NCBI GenBank assembly: GCA_000017645.1
Contig: CP000781.1
Span: 2,715,501-2,779,500, forward strand
DNA: 64,000 bases
Source: Xanthobacter autotrophicus Py2
Lineage (GTDB): Bacteria > Pseudomonadota > Alphaproteobacteria > Rhizobiales > Xanthobacteraceae
Reading direction: 5' to 3'
Positions 55,652 to 64,000 of the stretch are shown here, in pieces. The position numbers and the translations under genes are program-made. The stretch's first letter is position 1; each line of letters opens with the position of its first letter. The notes under the pieces were generated by a model. It made no database searches. It was not told the DNA's origin and worked only from the letters and a program-made list of their open reading frames with translations.

Positions 55652-56605
55652 ATGCGTGATCCTTACGACGTCCTCGGCGTCTCCAAGACCGCCGACGAGG
55701 CCGAGATCAAGCGCGCCTATCGCAAGCTTGCGAAGAAGCTGCATCCCGACGCCAATGCGTCCGATCCCAAGGCCCAGGACCGCTTTGCGGAGCTGAATAC
55801 CGCGCACGAAATCCTTGAGGACAAGGAGAAGCGCGCCCAGTACGACCGCGGCGAGATCGACGCCGAGGGCAAGCCGAAAGCCCCCGAATTCACCGGATTT
55901 CGCGGTGGCGGCCCGCGGCGCGGGCCCGGCGGCTTCTCCGGCTACGACGGCGACACGATTTTCGAGAGCTTCTCCTTCGGTCCCGAGGGGGCACGCCGCT
56001 CGTCCGGGCGCGGCGGCGGTGGCGGCTTCGAGGACATCGGCGACATTTTCGGCTTCGGCCGCCAGCGCCGCTCCGCCGGCGGTGGCTTTGCGCCCCAGCC
56101 CGGCGCGGACATGGAAATAACGCTCCCGGTCTCCTTCGAGGAGGCGGCCGAAGGGGCCTCCAAGCGCGTCGGCCTGCCCAACGGCAAGCAGATCGACATC
56201 AAGATCGCCGCCGGCACCCGCGAGGGGCATCGCATGCGCCTGAAGGGGCAGGGCGAGCCCAGCGCCATGGGCGGCCCGCCGGGCGATGCCTATGTCACCA
56301 TCTCCTATGCGCCCCATCCGATCTTCGAGCGGGACGGCGACGACCTGCGCCAGAACGTGGACGTGGCACTCGCCGATGCGGTGCTGGGGGCCAAGGTTCG
56401 CGTGCCCACCCTCAAGGGGGCGGTGGAGCTTGCCATTCCCGCCTGGACCTCCGGCGGGCGCACCTTCCGCCTGCGCGGCAAGGGCCTGCCCACGGCGAGC
56501 GGAGGCCACGGCGATCTGCTGGTGCGCACCAACCTCGTCCTGCCCAAGGACAAGGACGGCGACCTGGAAGCCCTCATGAAGAAGCTGCGCGAGCAGGCGG
56601 ACTGA
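55652..56605 (+). CDS. DnaJ-class chaperone (CbpA-like, no zinc finger)
   Basis: A 317-residue co-chaperone. The J domain at residues 1-70 carries HPD at 31-33 for stimulation of DnaK. A Gly/Phe/Arg-rich linker (about 85-145) leads to the C-terminal substrate-binding domain beginning GADMEITLPVSFEEAAEG and ending GDLLVRTNLVLPKD. The Cys-rich zinc finger of DnaJ is missing, as in CbpA. It stands between the lipoprotein and the lysozyme/CHAP gene on the same strand. Confidence 0.93.
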   Translation: MRDPYDVLGVSKTADEAEIKRAYRKLAKKLHPDANASDPKAQDRFAELNTAHEILEDKEKRAQYDRGEIDAEGKPKAPEFTGFRGGGPRRGPGGFSGYDGDTIFESFSFGPEGARRSSGRGGGGGFEDIGDIFGFGRQRRSAGGGFAPQPGADMEITLPVSFEEAAEGASKRVGLPNGKQIDIKIAAGTREGHRMRLKGQGEPSAMGGPPGDAYVTISYAPHPIFERDGDDLRQNVDVALADAVLGAKVRVPTLKGAVELAIPAWTSGGRTFRLRGKGLPTASGGHGDLLVRTNLVLPKDKDGDLEALMKKLREQAD

Positions 56606-56753
56606 GCACGGAGGCAGATGCGTTATCGGCCGCCAGTGCCGGGGTGAGCACCGGCCTGCGCTGTGCAGGCCCTACCATATTTGGGGGATGCCCGGCCGCT
56701 GCGCCGGGGCCATGATTGGCGGATTGCGACCTGGGTTCCTCAGGAGGCGATCC

Positions 56754-58247
56754 ATGGCAAAACCCATTTTGGACGACCAGCTCGCCGCCGAATATGCGGG
56801 CCTGTTCGCGTCCCTCGTCATCCGGCCCGAGCGCCGCGACGAGGTCCAGCGTGTCGCCGACCGTCTCCTGCGCCCTGCCAACCGCAAGCAGTATGAGACG
56901 GTGGAGGCCGCCACCTCCGTGCCCTGGTTCGTGGTGGCGATCATCCACAATCTTGAGGCCGACATGGCCTTCTCGGCCCATTTGCACAATGGCGATCCGC
57001 TGACCGCCCGCACGGTGCACGAGCCGGCCGGGCTGCCGAAGAAGGCCCCCGCCAGCGGCGGCGCCTACAGCTGGGTGGAAAGCGCCATCGATGCCCTCGC
57101 CTATGACGGGCTCGACACCTGGACCAAGTGGACCGTTCCCGGCATCGCCTACGCGCTGGAGCGGTACAACGGCTTCGGCTACCGTGCCCGCTTCCCCTTC
57201 GTCAAAAGCCCCTACCTCTGGGGCTTCAGCAACGTCTACACGCGCGGCAAGTTCATCCGCGACGGCGTGTTCTCGCCCGATGCGGTGAGCCAGCAGTGTG
57301 GCGGCATGACCCTGCTGTCCGCCCTCATGGACGAGGACGATATCGCCCAGCGTCTCGGCTTCCAGCCGCCGCCGGACAGCGACGAGGTGGCCAAGCCCAC
57401 GCCGTTCCTGCCCGTGGACGGCAGCGTGGTGGAGTTTCCGGACAATCCACCCCGCTTTCCGGGCAAGTATCTGATGGAGAAGACCGGCGACAAGGTCTCC
57501 GTCACCCGCCTGCAGAAGCGCCTGGCCGACATGGGCGCCTCGCCGGGCGCGCCCACCGGCGTTTTCGACACCCCCACCAAATACGCGGTCCAGCTCTTCC
57601 AGGCGCGCTCCGTGGACCTGGACGGCGCGCCGCTGGAGATCGACGGCATCGTCGGCCCCATGACCTGGGGGGCGCTGTTCGGTCCCCTGTCCATCGAGAG
57701 CGAGTGGGTGAAGCCGCGCGTCGTCATCAAGAAGGCGGAGAAGACGCTGGCCTCCGCCGTGCTCGACGTGGCGTCGGAACAGATCGGCGTCCGGGAGATC
57801 CCGCCCAACAGCAATTGCGGTGCGCAGGTGGAGGCCTTCCTCGCGAGCGTCGGCCTCGACCGGGGCAATCCCTGGTGCATGTCGTTCGTCTACTGGTGCT
57901 TCGCGCAGGCAGCCGACACCCTTGGCGTGCCCAACCGGGTGCCGCAGACCGGGCTGGTGCGCGGGGCGTGGAAGCAGGCGCAGGCGCTGACCACCGGGGT
58001 GCGCGTGGTGACGGCGCGGGATGCGCAGGTCGATCCCTCGCTGGTGGTGCCGGGCATGGTGTTCTTCCTGGGCTTCTCGGGGAACACCGGCCATGCCGGC
58101 ATCGTCGCCGACAACATCAACGGCAAGCTCGTGACCATCGAGGGCAACACCAATCAGGATGGCGTGCGCGACGGCGGCGGCGTCTTCCGCCGCGTCGGCC
58201 GCAAGGTGACCGACCCGACCGTGCTCGGCTTCGCCGCCTTCGGCTGA
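56754..58247 (+). CDS. Lysozyme-like / PG-binding / CHAP (TIGR02594-type) protein
   Basis: A 497-residue three-part protein. Residues 1-215 resemble a lysozyme-family domain with a likely catalytic Glu68 in IIHNLEADMAFSAHLHNGDPL. Residues 246-310 form a peptidoglycan-binding domain (VTRLQKRLADMGASPG, FDTPTKYAVQLFQ). Residues 340-497 form a CHAP/TIGR02594 domain with the active-site Cys in NPWCMSFVYWC and His in NTGHAGIV. No signal peptide is seen, as in phage endolysins, but no phage genes are nearby. ATG 56754 has AGGAGGCG upstream. It is probably a cell-wall hydrolase exported by an unrecognised route or released on lysis. Confidence 0.83.
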   Translation: MAKPILDDQLAAEYAGLFASLVIRPERRDEVQRVADRLLRPANRKQYETVEAATSVPWFVVAIIHNLEADMAFSAHLHNGDPLTARTVHEPAGLPKKAPASGGAYSWVESAIDALAYDGLDTWTKWTVPGIAYALERYNGFGYRARFPFVKSPYLWGFSNVYTRGKFIRDGVFSPDAVSQQCGGMTLLSALMDEDDIAQRLGFQPPPDSDEVAKPTPFLPVDGSVVEFPDNPPRFPGKYLMEKTGDKVSVTRLQKRLADMGASPGAPTGVFDTPTKYAVQLFQARSVDLDGAPLEIDGIVGPMTWGALFGPLSIESEWVKPRVVIKKAEKTLASAVLDVASEQIGVREIPPNSNCGAQVEAFLASVGLDRGNPWCMSFVYWCFAQAADTLGVPNRVPQTGLVRGAWKQAQALTTGVRVVTARDAQVDPSLVVPGMVFFLGFSGNTGHAGIVADNINGKLVTIEGNTNQDGVRDGGGVFRRVGRKVTDPTVLGFAAFG

Positions 58248-58385
58248 GGCCACGCCAGACAGGTTGCGCCAGGGCACGCCTGCAGCACAGCGGCAGGGCG
58301 GGGCTACCTCACCCTTTGGCTGTCTTTCCACGCGCTCCGGCGCGCTCTAAAGTCCGCGCCCGAAAAAGGACAAGGAAGCGCGCCC

Positions 58386-58838
58386 ATGTTTCTCGAGCTG
58401 CAGAACCTCTATTTCGAAGACCTGACCCTCGGTCGCATCGAGCGCATGTCCAAGACCGTGTCGTCCTCGGACATCGTCGGTTTCGCCGAGCTGACGGGCG
58501 ACCGCAACCCCATCCACCTGTCGCAGCATTTCGCTGCGAAGACCCCCTTCGGCGGCCGCATCGCCCATGGCCTCTATACGGCGAGCCTGATCTCGGCCGT
58601 GCTCGGCACCCGCCTGCCGGGCCCCGGCGCCATCTACATCTCCCAGACCCTCAACTTCCGGGCCCCGGTGCGCATCGACGACACCGTGGAAGTGGAGGTG
58701 AAGGTGGTGGAACTGATCCCCGAGCGGCACCGCGCGCGCCTGTCCTGCATCTGCAGCGTGAAGGGCGAGGTGGTGCTTGACGGCGAGGCGCTGGTGAAGG
58801 TGCCGTCCTCCGGCGTGCAGAAGGTTGCGTCGGCCTGA
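58386..58838 (+). CDS. MaoC-family (R)-specific enoyl-CoA hydratase
   Basis: A 150-residue hot-dog-fold enzyme. The hydratase-2 motif has Asp39 and His44 in TGDRNPIHLSQHFA, followed by FGGRIAHGLYTASLIS. The family (PhaJ-like) hydrates enoyl-CoA to (R)-3-hydroxyacyl-CoA, linking fatty-acid breakdown to polyhydroxyalkanoate synthesis. The next gene, a polyphosphate kinase, starts 42 bp later. Confidence 0.9.
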   Translation: MFLELQNLYFEDLTLGRIERMSKTVSSSDIVGFAELTGDRNPIHLSQHFAAKTPFGGRIAHGLYTASLISAVLGTRLPGPGAIYISQTLNFRAPVRIDDTVEVEVKVVELIPERHRARLSCICSVKGEVVLDGEALVKVPSSGVQKVASA

Positions 58839-58880
58839 GGTGTCGGCCACGCTGCCCGTCCTGGGTGCGGGGAGGACAGC

Positions 58881-60371
58881 ATGTTCGAATCGGCCACGTT
58901 TGAGCATCGGCTGGACAAGGCCGCCTTCAAGGCGCTGGAGCCCAGCCTGCGCGAAGACCTCCTCAATGCCCAGTTCGCGCTCATAGAGGCGAAGCGGCGC
59001 AGCCTGATCGTGCTCATCCACGGTCCCGATGGCGCCGGCAAGGGCGCGGTGCTCAACCGGCTCTACAGCTGGCTCGACGTGCGCAAGGTGCAGACGCTCA
59101 CGTTCGAGATGCCCTGCGCCGAGGAAGACCGCCCGCCCATGTGGAAATACTGGCGCGAGCTGCCGCCGTTCGGCCAGATCGGCGTCATGCTCGGCTCCTG
59201 GTACCACGCGCCGCTGTGCAAGCGGGCGCTGGGCACCATGGGGCGGGCCGATTTCATGGCCTCGCTCGACGAGATGGAGCGCTTCGAGAGCATGCTCCAC
59301 GCCGAGGGCGTGAGCCTGCTGAAGATCTGGCTCTATCTGGACGGGGACGAGGCCCGGCGCCGGCTGAAGTCCCTGAGCAAGGGCGACTACCAGCGCCCCA
59401 TCGTGCGTGAATGGGCCGAGGTCGAGGGCGCCGCCGCCCGCAAGCGGCTGCACCTGGCGTCCGAGGAGGCCGCCCGCGCCACCTCCACGGAAATTGCTCC
59501 CTGGCACGTGGTGCCGGCCGCCGACACTGAATATTGCGACGCCATGGTCGGCAGCCTGTTGCTGGAGAAGCTGCGCGCCATGGCGGCGGAGCCGGAGCCA
59601 GCCCCGCTGCCCCTGCCGCCCAATCCCACCCACGTGCCGAGCCTGCTGCCCCCCTTCTCCATCCTCTCCACCCTCGACATGTCGCGCAGCCTGCAGGAGG
59701 CGGAATACGACCGCGAGCTGGCCCAGGCGCAGAGCCGCATCACTCGCCTCACCAACGCGCCGGCGTTCGCCCGTTCGGGGCTGGTGATCGCGTTCGAGGG
59801 CTCGGACGCGGCGGGCAAGAGCTCCACCATCATGCGCCTGCGCCGGGCCCTGGACCCGCGGCGCTTCCGCGTCCATCCCATCGCCGCGCCCACCGACGAG
59901 GAGCGGGCGCGGCCCTATCTGTGGCGGTTCTGGCGGCACATTCCCGCCCACGGGCGCACCGCCATCTTCGACCGGTCCTGGTATGGGAGGGTGCTGGTGG
60001 AACGCGTCGAGGGCCTGTGCGGACCGGACGACTGGGGCCGGGCCTATGGCGAGATTAACGATTTCGAGGCCCAGCTCACCCGCGCCGGCTATGTGGTGGT
60101 GAAGTTCTGGCTGGCCATCAGCCAGGAGGAGCAGGCCCGCCGCTTCGAGGAACGTGAAAAGATCGCCTACAAGCGATTCAAGCTGACCCCCGAAGACTGG
60201 CGCAACCGCGAGAAATGGCCGCTCTACGAGGCGGCAGTGACGGAGATGGTGGACCGCACCTCCACCCGCGAGGCGCCGTGGACGCTGGTGGAGGCGGAGG
60301 ACAAGCACTTCGCCCGGGTGAAGGTGCTGAAGACCGTCGCGGACCGGCTGGAGGCGGCGCTGGGGGGGTGA
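58881..60371 (+). CDS. Double-domain PPK2 (polyphosphate:AMP phosphotransferase type)
   Basis: A 496-residue protein with two tandem PPK2 domains. The first (about 15-230) has a degenerate-looking Walker A GPDGAGKG at 48-55; the second (about 265-490) has GSDAAGKS and FDRSWYGRVLVERVEG. Two-domain class II PPK2 enzymes such as Pseudomonas PAP phosphorylate AMP to ADP from polyphosphate, with catalysis in the C-terminal domain. Ribosome site GGGGAGGA precedes the ATG. It is convergent with the NAPE-PLD-like gene. Confidence 0.92.
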   Translation: MFESATFEHRLDKAAFKALEPSLREDLLNAQFALIEAKRRSLIVLIHGPDGAGKGAVLNRLYSWLDVRKVQTLTFEMPCAEEDRPPMWKYWRELPPFGQIGVMLGSWYHAPLCKRALGTMGRADFMASLDEMERFESMLHAEGVSLLKIWLYLDGDEARRRLKSLSKGDYQRPIVREWAEVEGAAARKRLHLASEEAARATSTEIAPWHVVPAADTEYCDAMVGSLLLEKLRAMAAEPEPAPLPLPPNPTHVPSLLPPFSILSTLDMSRSLQEAEYDRELAQAQSRITRLTNAPAFARSGLVIAFEGSDAAGKSSTIMRLRRALDPRRFRVHPIAAPTDEERARPYLWRFWRHIPAHGRTAIFDRSWYGRVLVERVEGLCGPDDWGRAYGEINDFEAQLTRAGYVVVKFWLAISQEEQARRFEEREKIAYKRFKLTPEDWRNREKWPLYEAAVTEMVDRTSTREAPWTLVEAEDKHFARVKVLKTVADRLEAALGG

Positions 60372-60387
60372 CGACCGGGTGCAGGTC

Positions 60388-61374
60388 TCAGCTGCGCCAG
60401 ACCTCGCCGGGATGGAACGGCAAAAAGCGCTCTTGCGCGATGCCGGCCTCGCGCAGTGCTTGGGCGAGTGCGTGCTTCGGCGCATCCTGGCCCTCGTCGG
60501 TGAGGCGGAACGTGCCCCAGTGGATGCCGAGGCCCTGTTCCGCGCCGGTGTCCTCCAGGATGCGCACCGCCTCTTCCGGATTGGTGTGCTGGGGCGCCAT
60601 GAACCAACGCGGCTCGTAGGCCCCGATGGGGATGAACGCGAGGCGCGGCGGTCCAAAAGCGCGGCGCACCGCGCGGAAGATCTCGCCGGTGCCATAACCG
60701 GTGTCGCCGGCGAAATAGATCACGCCTTCCGGTGTCGTCAGCACGAACCCGCCCCACAGGGCGAAGCGGCGATCCTTCAGGCTGCGCGCCGACCAGTGGT
60801 TGGCGGGATGGATGATCGCGTCCACGTCCGCGCTCAACGCGAAGCGATCTCCCCAGTCGCCCGTCACCATGGCCAGGTCCGGCAGCTTGCGGCGGATGAC
60901 GGCGTCGTTGCCCAGGGGGGCGACAAGGCGGAGCCGGTGCGCCCGCGCCAGCCGGCCGAGGGTCGGCAGGTCGAGATGGTCGTAATGATTGTGGCTGAGC
61001 AGGACCACATGGATCTGCGGCAGCGCCTCAAACGGGATGCCCGGCGGGTTGAACCGCTTCGGCCCGACGAAGGGCAGCGGGCTCGCACGCTCCGACCAGA
61101 CTGGATCGGTGAGGATGTTGAGGCCCGCCACCTGAATCAGCACGCTCGCATGCCCCACCATGCTCACCCGGATGCCGGAGGTGACCTCGGCGGGCGGCGT
61201 GTCGGTGGCCGTGGTCAGGGCCGGCACGGCCGGCCACGCGCCGCGGTCCGTGCGCCGCTTGCGCCAGCGCATCAGATCGCGCGCGGTCTTGTCGGTGGAG
61301 GGGTGATCGGGATTGAAGAAGCGCGTCCCGTCGAAATGGTCCGAGGGTGCGCCCTGATGGTAGGGGCGGGGCAT
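60388..61374 (-). CDS. MBL-fold hydrolase, NAPE-PLD-like
   Basis: A 328-residue metallo-hydrolase. Zinc ligands lie in SHNHYDHLD (His128, His130, Asp132, His133), with further ligands in IHPANHWSAR, YFAGDTGYG and GIHWGTFRLT. The start TRFFNPDHPS and LTDPVWSERASPLPFVGPKR are typical of the N-acyl-phosphatidylethanolamine phospholipase D-like branch. A lipid phosphodiester substrate is plausible but unproven. tRNA-Gln lies about 100 bp upstream on the same strand. Confidence 0.9.
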   Translation of the reverse strand: MPRPYHQGAPSDHFDGTRFFNPDHPSTDKTARDLMRWRKRRTDRGAWPAVPALTTATDTPPAEVTSGIRVSMVGHASVLIQVAGLNILTDPVWSERASPLPFVGPKRFNPPGIPFEALPQIHVVLLSHNHYDHLDLPTLGRLARAHRLRLVAPLGNDAVIRRKLPDLAMVTGDWGDRFALSADVDAIIHPANHWSARSLKDRRFALWGGFVLTTPEGVIYFAGDTGYGTGEIFRAVRRAFGPPRLAFIPIGAYEPRWFMAPQHTNPEEAVRILEDTGAEQGLGIHWGTFRLTDEGQDAPKHALAQALREAGIAQERFLPFHPGEVWRS

Positions 61375-61472
61375 GGCCTGCTTATATCAGCGCACGCCGG
61401 CAAGGTCCCGCGCCGCCCGCCGCCCGTGCTCCTTCGGCCGCTGATCCTGCCGCCGCACAGGCGGGTGCGTAA

Positions 61473-61547
61473 TGGCTGGGGCGCCTGGATTCGAACCAGG
61501 GAATGGGGGAATCAAAATCCCCTGCCTTACCACTTGGCTACGCCCCA
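61473..61547 (-). tRNA. tRNA-Gln (TTG anticodon)
   Basis: A 75-base cloverleaf on the minus strand including an encoded CCA. Acceptor TGGGGCG pairs with CGCCCCA; the anticodon loop is TTTTGAT (anticodon TTG) between GGGGA and TCCCC; the T arm reads CCTGGTTCGAATCCAGG. Confidence 0.97.
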
Positions 61548-61725
61548 ACGCGGCGGCGGACCATATAGCCGCGCCCTGCGCTTCTGTCCAACGCGTTGCC
61601 GCGGGTTTGGCAACGAAGGCGTTATTGTGCCGCGCGCGGCGTGCTACATCTTAAGCGTGAAGTTGATTCCGACTTCACGTCGAACCGACTGCGCGTCCCG
61701 GCGCAGCACCTCTGGAGGCCGCGCA

Positions 61726-62064
61726 ATGTCCTTCCGCATCGCGTTCTTCTGCGTTGCCCTTGCCGCAACGGTTCCCGCCGCATCCGCCGCTCTGGCCCAG
61801 ACCACGGCAACGCCGCCGACCCAGACCGCCCCGGCCGGAAAGCCGGCGACGGCCGCGCCGGCGACCACCCCTGCGGCGCCCACGGCCACGAAGCCGGCCA
61901 CTTCCAAGCCAGCCACCCCCGGCCAGACCGCCGCGCACCAGCGGCAGACGGCCTGTGGCGCGGAATGGCGTGCGGCGAAGGAAGCCGGGAAGGTGCCCGC
62001 CGGCCAGAAGTGGCCCCAGTTCTGGAGCGCCTGCAACAAGCGCCTGAAGGCCCAGGGCAAATAG
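61726..62064 (+). CDS. Small secreted Ala/Pro/Thr-rich protein
   Basis: A 112-residue protein. The signal peptide ends near residue 25 (SAALAQ), followed by a low-complexity stretch of Ala/Pro/Thr/Lys to about residue 70. The conserved C-terminal module has Cys77 and Cys103 in TACGAEWRAAKEAG, VPAGQKWPQFWSACNKRLK, a pattern common in rhizobial small exported proteins. Function unknown. The ribosome site GGAGG precedes ATG 61726. Confidence 0.8.
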   Translation: MSFRIAFFCVALAATVPAASAALAQTTATPPTQTAPAGKPATAAPATTPAAPTATKPATSKPATPGQTAAHQRQTACGAEWRAAKEAGKVPAGQKWPQFWSACNKRLKAQGK

Positions 62065-62155
62065 CCGGACTGGCGGTGCTCGAAGGGCCTGGTCGGAAGG
62101 CACGCGCCTCAAGGTCCTGCCAGGAAGTCCGCCGCCCGCATCCGGGCGGCCGCCC

Positions 62156-62938
62156 TCAGCTTCCGGAGAAGCGCGGCGCGCGTTTCTCCGCGAAGGCAAG
62201 GCGGCCTTCGCGATAATCGGCGCTGGCATTGGCCGCACCGGTCGCGCGGCGCGCTTCGCCCAGCAGCGCCTGCGAGCCGGTCTCGGCGGCGCGGATGGCG
62301 AGCTTGGCGGCCTTCAGAGTCAGTGGCGCATTCTCGGCGATGCGCTGGAGCGTGCGCTCAGTGGTGGCTTCCGCCTCGGCGGCGGGGATGAGCACATCCA
62401 CGGCGCCGATGGCATGTGCCCGCGCCGCCGTCAGCCGCTCGGCAGTGAAGAACAGGTGCCGCGCGCCCTGGCTGCCGAAGACCCGCAGCGCCCGCGCCAT
62501 GCCTCGCGGATCGTATCCGAGGCCGAGGCGGGCGGCGGGAATGGCGAAGAAGGCGTCGTCCGCGGCGATCCGCATGTCGCAGCTCGCCGCCAGCGCCGCG
62601 CCGGCGCCCACGCACGCGCCTTTCACCAGCGAGATGGTGGGACAGGCCAGGTTCTCGATGGCCGAGCAGGCCTGTTCCACCAGGTCGTCATAGCTCTGCG
62701 CGCCCGAGGCATCGGAGCGGGCGGTGTCGAAATCCGAAATGTCGGCGCCACCGGAAAAGGCGAGGTCGCCCTCGCCGCGCAGCACCGCAACGCGGATATC
62801 GCTGCGATGGGCGGCGTCCTGCGCGAAAGCGATCAGGCCCCGCCACATGGTGCTGGAAATGGCGTTGCGCCGTTCCGGATTGGTCAGCACAAGGCGGGCG
62901 ATGCCGCCCTCGACGGAAATGGCGATGCTGCCAGCCAC
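62156..62938 (-). CDS. Enoyl-CoA hydratase/isomerase family protein
   Basis: A 260-residue crotonase-fold protein. The oxyanion-hole segments are FSGGADISDF and GACVGAGAALAASCD, and LTNPERRNAISSTMW is the typical N-terminal block. The family hydrates or isomerises acyl-CoA; the specific role is unknown. GTG at 62938 has GGGGAGGGAC upstream and is preferred to the much longer frame to 63280, whose upstream residues are Arg/Pro-rich. Confidence 0.87.
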   Translation of the reverse strand: MAGSIAISVEGGIARLVLTNPERRNAISSTMWRGLIAFAQDAAHRSDIRVAVLRGEGDLAFSGGADISDFDTARSDASGAQSYDDLVEQACSAIENLACPTISLVKGACVGAGAALAASCDMRIAADDAFFAIPAARLGLGYDPRGMARALRVFGSQGARHLFFTAERLTAARAHAIGAVDVLIPAAEAEATTERTLQRIAENAPLTLKAAKLAIRAAETGSQALLGEARRATGAANASADYREGRLAFAEKRAPRFSGS

Positions 62939-63463
62939 GCGTCCCTCCCCCCAGGCCTTCTCGAAGCGGTCGTGCTCGAACCTGTCTTGGATTGCCCGGC
63001 TTTTGGCCGGCGACAGAGGCCCGGCCGGCCCTGTCCCGTCGTGTCTAAGCGCAACGGCACGGGGAGGGAAGTTGCCGCATGCAGGGATGCGCCGGAACCG
63101 GGGACGACTTTCGGCGCAGAAGGCGCGACTTTTGGCGCACAAGGCCTTCGGCGGCGGGGTTTCGGGGCGGCGGGTTCCGGGGCGGCGCATGAAGCGCCAC
63201 CCCGTCCCCAACGGGCGCCGGTCAGGGCTAGGCACCCGAAGCTCGATGGCTCGAAGCCACATCGGATCAGCCCGTCTCAACCAGCGGGTTGGAGGTAGCT
63301 CATTCGTGATGTGGCGCTCACTCTTCTGTGACCGCGGACAAAAGCAGTTTCAAGAAAAAAGTGAGATTGCGGTCAACAAAGCGCGCCATCGGTAACCGCG
63401 TCCGCGTATCACGCAAATGAATGGTTGTGGGGCCGGGTGCGTTCCCGCATTCCTGTGCGGTCT
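62939..63463. other. 525-bp gap between the TIGR02186-type and crotonase genes
   Basis: No credible gene on either strand. The left 250 bp is GC-rich; the stretch 63300-63420 is AT-rich and contains a 7-bp inverted repeat TGACCGC / GCGGTCA (63329 and 63369) plus AAAAAA, which could mark the end of the gene at 63464 or the promoter of the crotonase gene. Confidence 0.55.
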
Positions 63464-64000
63464 TCAATCCCGCCGGAACAGCAGGTTGCCCATAAAGCCC
63501 ACCACGAGACTGCCCAGCGCAACCACGAGACCGTACAACCAACCGTCTCTTTGGGAAAATTCTGCGATCTTTTGCTCAAAACCCGTCTTGTTGACATCGA
63601 AGCTCGAAAGTTCAGTGGCGGAAAGGGATCCGTTTCGGAATACCTTGACCGCCACCGTGTAGCGCCCCAGCGGTGCGGTGCCGGGAATGCTCACCTCCGC
63701 GCGAAATACCCGCGGTGCGAGGAGTGCCACGCCGCGCGCGTCCTCGCGATAGACCCCCTGGGCCGCCTGGATGCGCAGGAAGGCGGTGCGGAACGGGTCG
63801 CTCGGCACCACGTCGGCGAAGTCCGGCCCCACCCTCTGGACCAGGATGTTGTAGTTGAGGCCGATCTGCTCCACCCGCAACGTTTCCGGGCTGGCCATCT
63901 GGTCGGTGGGGCGGTTGGACAGGACAGCGAGGAAGGCCGGCGCCTCCACGAAGGTGCGGCTGTCCGAATTGACCCACAGGCCGAGCACGCGGGACTTGCG
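63464..64000 (-). CDS. TIGR02186-type membrane protein, C-terminal part (cut by window edge)
   Basis: The last 178 residues of a protein whose start lies beyond base 64000. RKSRVLGLWVNSDSRTFVEAPAFLAVLSN and the closing membrane helix (GLVVALGSLVVGFMGNLLF) resemble the Hyphomicrobiales family TIGR02186, exported proteins with a large periplasmic domain and a C-terminal anchor, often next to TauE/SafE-type sulfite exporters. That neighbour would be outside this window. Function unknown. Confidence 0.75.
   Translation of the reverse strand, partial: RKSRVLGLWVNSDSRTFVEAPAFLAVLSNRPTDQMASPETLRVEQIGLNYNILVQRVGPDFADVVPSDPFRTAFLRIQAAQGVYREDARGVALLAPRVFRAEVSIPGTAPLGRYTVAVKVFRNGSLSATELSSFDVNKTGFEQKIAEFSQRDGWLYGLVVALGSLVVGFMGNLLFRRD

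Noticed and set aside
56754..58247. Prophage region
   Set aside because: One endolysin-like gene only; no integrase, capsid, tail or att site, and neighbours are ordinary metabolic genes.

Overview
The window reads as chromosomal DNA of a high-GC alphaproteobacterium of the order Hyphomicrobiales. A Xanthobacteraceae member (Xanthobacter or Azorhizobium type) is my best guess; this is an inference from GC-rich codon use, short rhizobial REP-like palindromes, Omp25/31-type small porins and the gene repertoire, not from a database search. Coding density is high, most genes sit in short operons with 1-20 bp overlaps, and there is one tRNA (Gln, TTG). I see no CRISPR array, transposase, integrase or rRNA.

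Layout. 1-4474 (minus): acetate uptake and sensing block: DUF485 protein, ActP permease, CBS/DUF294 nucleotidyltransferase, a small two-helix membrane protein, and the start of a symporter-type sensor kinase that runs off the left edge. 4909-13711: sugar-acid locus with a LacI regulator, HIBADH-type dehydrogenase, L-idonate 5-dehydrogenase and a small alpha-beta protein on the minus strand, divergent from gluconate 5-dehydrogenase, a four-gene family-3 ABC importer and a D-2-hydroxyacid dehydrogenase. A GntR/IdnR-like operator lies between the two arms. 13742-17509: ChaC, then bacteriophytochrome plus heme oxygenase, a red-light sensing pair. 17597-21790: VIT-type metal transporter, metallo-hydrolase, LysR regulator, luciferase-like monooxygenase, OsmC. 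22095-26969: tripartite MacA/MacB/TolC-type exporter. 27050-34236: SGNH hydrolase, bestrophin-like membrane protein, type II thioesterase, phosphopantetheinyl transferase, and CydD/CydC. 34233-37498: ClC transporter and an SbmA/YddA-type ABC transporter, separated by an 18-bp tandem repeat. 37716-41792: PhnA-domain protein, acyl-CoA synthetase, divergent propionyl-CoA synthetase.

41933-46287: two tandem secreted four-cysteine proteins, then a threefold tandem array of small outer-membrane porins with nearly identical spacers. 46567-53471: metallo-hydrolase, SRAP DNA-protein crosslink protein, DUF1499 protein, phosphoglycolate phosphatase-like protein, extensin-like protein, L,D-transpeptidase lipoprotein, CorA. 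53524-64000: short-chain dehydrogenase, PdxH, small lipoprotein, DnaJ-type chaperone, lysozyme/PG-binding/CHAP protein, MaoC hydratase, double-domain PPK2 kinase, NAPE-PLD-like hydrolase, tRNA-Gln, small secreted protein, enoyl-CoA hydratase and a truncated TIGR02186-type membrane protein.

No classical defence or secretion island is present. The most unusual items are a REP-like palindrome inside the CydD reading frame, the porin array with its cloned spacers, the paired four-Cys secreted proteins, and an orphan thioesterase/PPTase pair with a structured leader next to cydDC.
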